A stretch of DNA of 64,000 nt from assembly GCA_965223735.1 (NCBI GenBank), contig OZ245010.1:1302001-1366000 (forward strand). Direction: 5' to 3'. The stretch comes from CAYFZO01 sp965223735 (GTDB lineage: Bacteria > Pseudomonadota > Gammaproteobacteria > Poriferisulfidales > Oxydemutatoraceae). The notes beneath the pieces are model-generated. The model was not told the origin of the DNA, made no database searches, and was given only the letters and a program-made list of their open reading frames with translations. This document shows, piece by piece, positions 63,736 to 64,000 of this stretch. How positions within the stretch are numbered: the stretch's first letter is position 1; every line of letters begins with the position of its first letter. The position numbers were made by a program, and so were the translations under genes.

Positions 63736-64000
63736 TTAAGCGGGCTCTTCCTCGGCGGGGTCGTCTTCTTTGAGATAGCCTCCCGGGTCTTTCGGTTTGT
63801 CTCCCAACTCGTTCGCCGGCTCGCCTGTGATTGCTCGGTCATTGGTTTCGGCATCGAGGATATTGCCCGTTTCACCGGCTTCGGTCAGTAGTTTGTCGCC
63901 CATCGCGATCTCGCTTTCGCTGAGTTTGTTGGTGAGGGCGCTGGCAACGCTGCCGGGCGTGTCGTCGCCGGCCTTCAGATGGTCGAGATTGAGGTCCGCG
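63736..64000 (-). CDS. unidentified acidic protein, C-terminal part (cut by window edge)
   Basis: A frame open to the right edge gives about 88 residues: ADLNLDHLKAGDDTPGSVAS, then ...NKLSESEIAMGDKLLTEAGE, ending LKEDDPAEEEPA. The end is strongly acidic. In gammaproteobacteria this position (before spoT, same strand) is normally rpoZ, but the sequence does not show the RpoZ C-terminal pattern (ALREI), so it is either another gene or an unusual extension. Confidence 0.55.
   Translation of the reverse strand, partial: ADLNLDHLKAGDDTPGSVASALTNKLSESEIAMGDKLLTEAGETGNILDAETNDRAITGEPANELGDKPKDPGGYLKEDDPAEEEPA

Overview
The window is a GC-rich bacterial chromosome segment whose gene order points to a gammaproteobacterium. 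Several blocks match the arrangement known from Pseudomonas-like genomes: mnmG-rsmG-parA-parB; ribF-ileS-lspA-ispH followed by a type IV pilus minor-pilin operon; hisB-hisH-hisA-hisF-hisE next to tatABC; def-fmt with an NtrY/NtrX-like pair and trkA-trkH; dprA-topA-tsaC-hemF-hemB-aroE; and spoT. No rRNA gene, tRNA gene or CRISPR array was recognised. The species cannot be named from the sequence alone.

Layout. 1-1.9 kb: the end of a DUF4143 ATPase gene and a MetX-like alpha/beta hydrolase. 2.5-7.2 kb: tRNA modification, 16S methylation and chromosome partitioning. 7.6-10.9 kb (minus): a CuA-containing haem-copper oxidoreductase operon with a SCO protein; subunit I has all metal-ligand histidines but lacks the active-site tyrosine, so it may be a nitric oxide reductase rather than an oxidase. 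11.0-16.3 kb: ribF, ileS, lspA, ispH. 16.5-18.5 kb: an AT-richer sulfotransferase-glycosyltransferase fusion ending in a 24-base poly-C tract. 18.6-21.4 kb (minus): five pilin-like genes without pilY1. 21.8-23.2 kb: a probable Fur-controlled beta-barrel and P19-type iron protein. 23.2-24.6 kb: toxin-antitoxin genes and a gene fragment.

24.7-28.8 kb is the most striking part. Two nearly identical porin genes lie head to head as a ~1.4 kb inverted repeat, with a complete tyrosine recombinase gene between their 5' ends. Only the right-hand copy has a good start codon and ribosome binding site. The copies differ mainly in short clusters that look like surface loops. This is the architecture expected of an invertible or cassette-type porin switch.

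28.9-39.7 kb (mostly minus): secreted and coiled-coil hypothetical proteins, gpmI, tatCBA, a TnpB-only IS200/IS605-type insertion between hisE and tatA, the his genes, dtd and an iminopeptidase. Short repeats related to the insertion-element end recur at 38.25-38.35 kb and, more weakly, at 30.4 kb. 39.8-49.3 kb: an LpxL-family acyltransferase, potassium uptake, a two-component pair whose regulator has a degenerate AAA+ domain, fmt and def. 49.4-53.5 kb: dprA, topA, tsaC. 53.6-58.2 kb is an accessory island (outer-membrane protein, GT61-type and fucosyltransferase-like genes, NTF2-like protein) inserted between tsaC and hemF. 58.4-64 kb: hemF, hemB, two tandem truncated copies of the aroE 5' end, intact aroE, spoT and an unidentified acidic partial gene.

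Together, much of the accessory DNA encodes cell-surface functions (porins, glycan enzymes, pilus tip proteins, outer-membrane barrels), and several of these loci carry structures that could generate variation (inverted repeats plus recombinase, homopolymer tract, tandem repeats).
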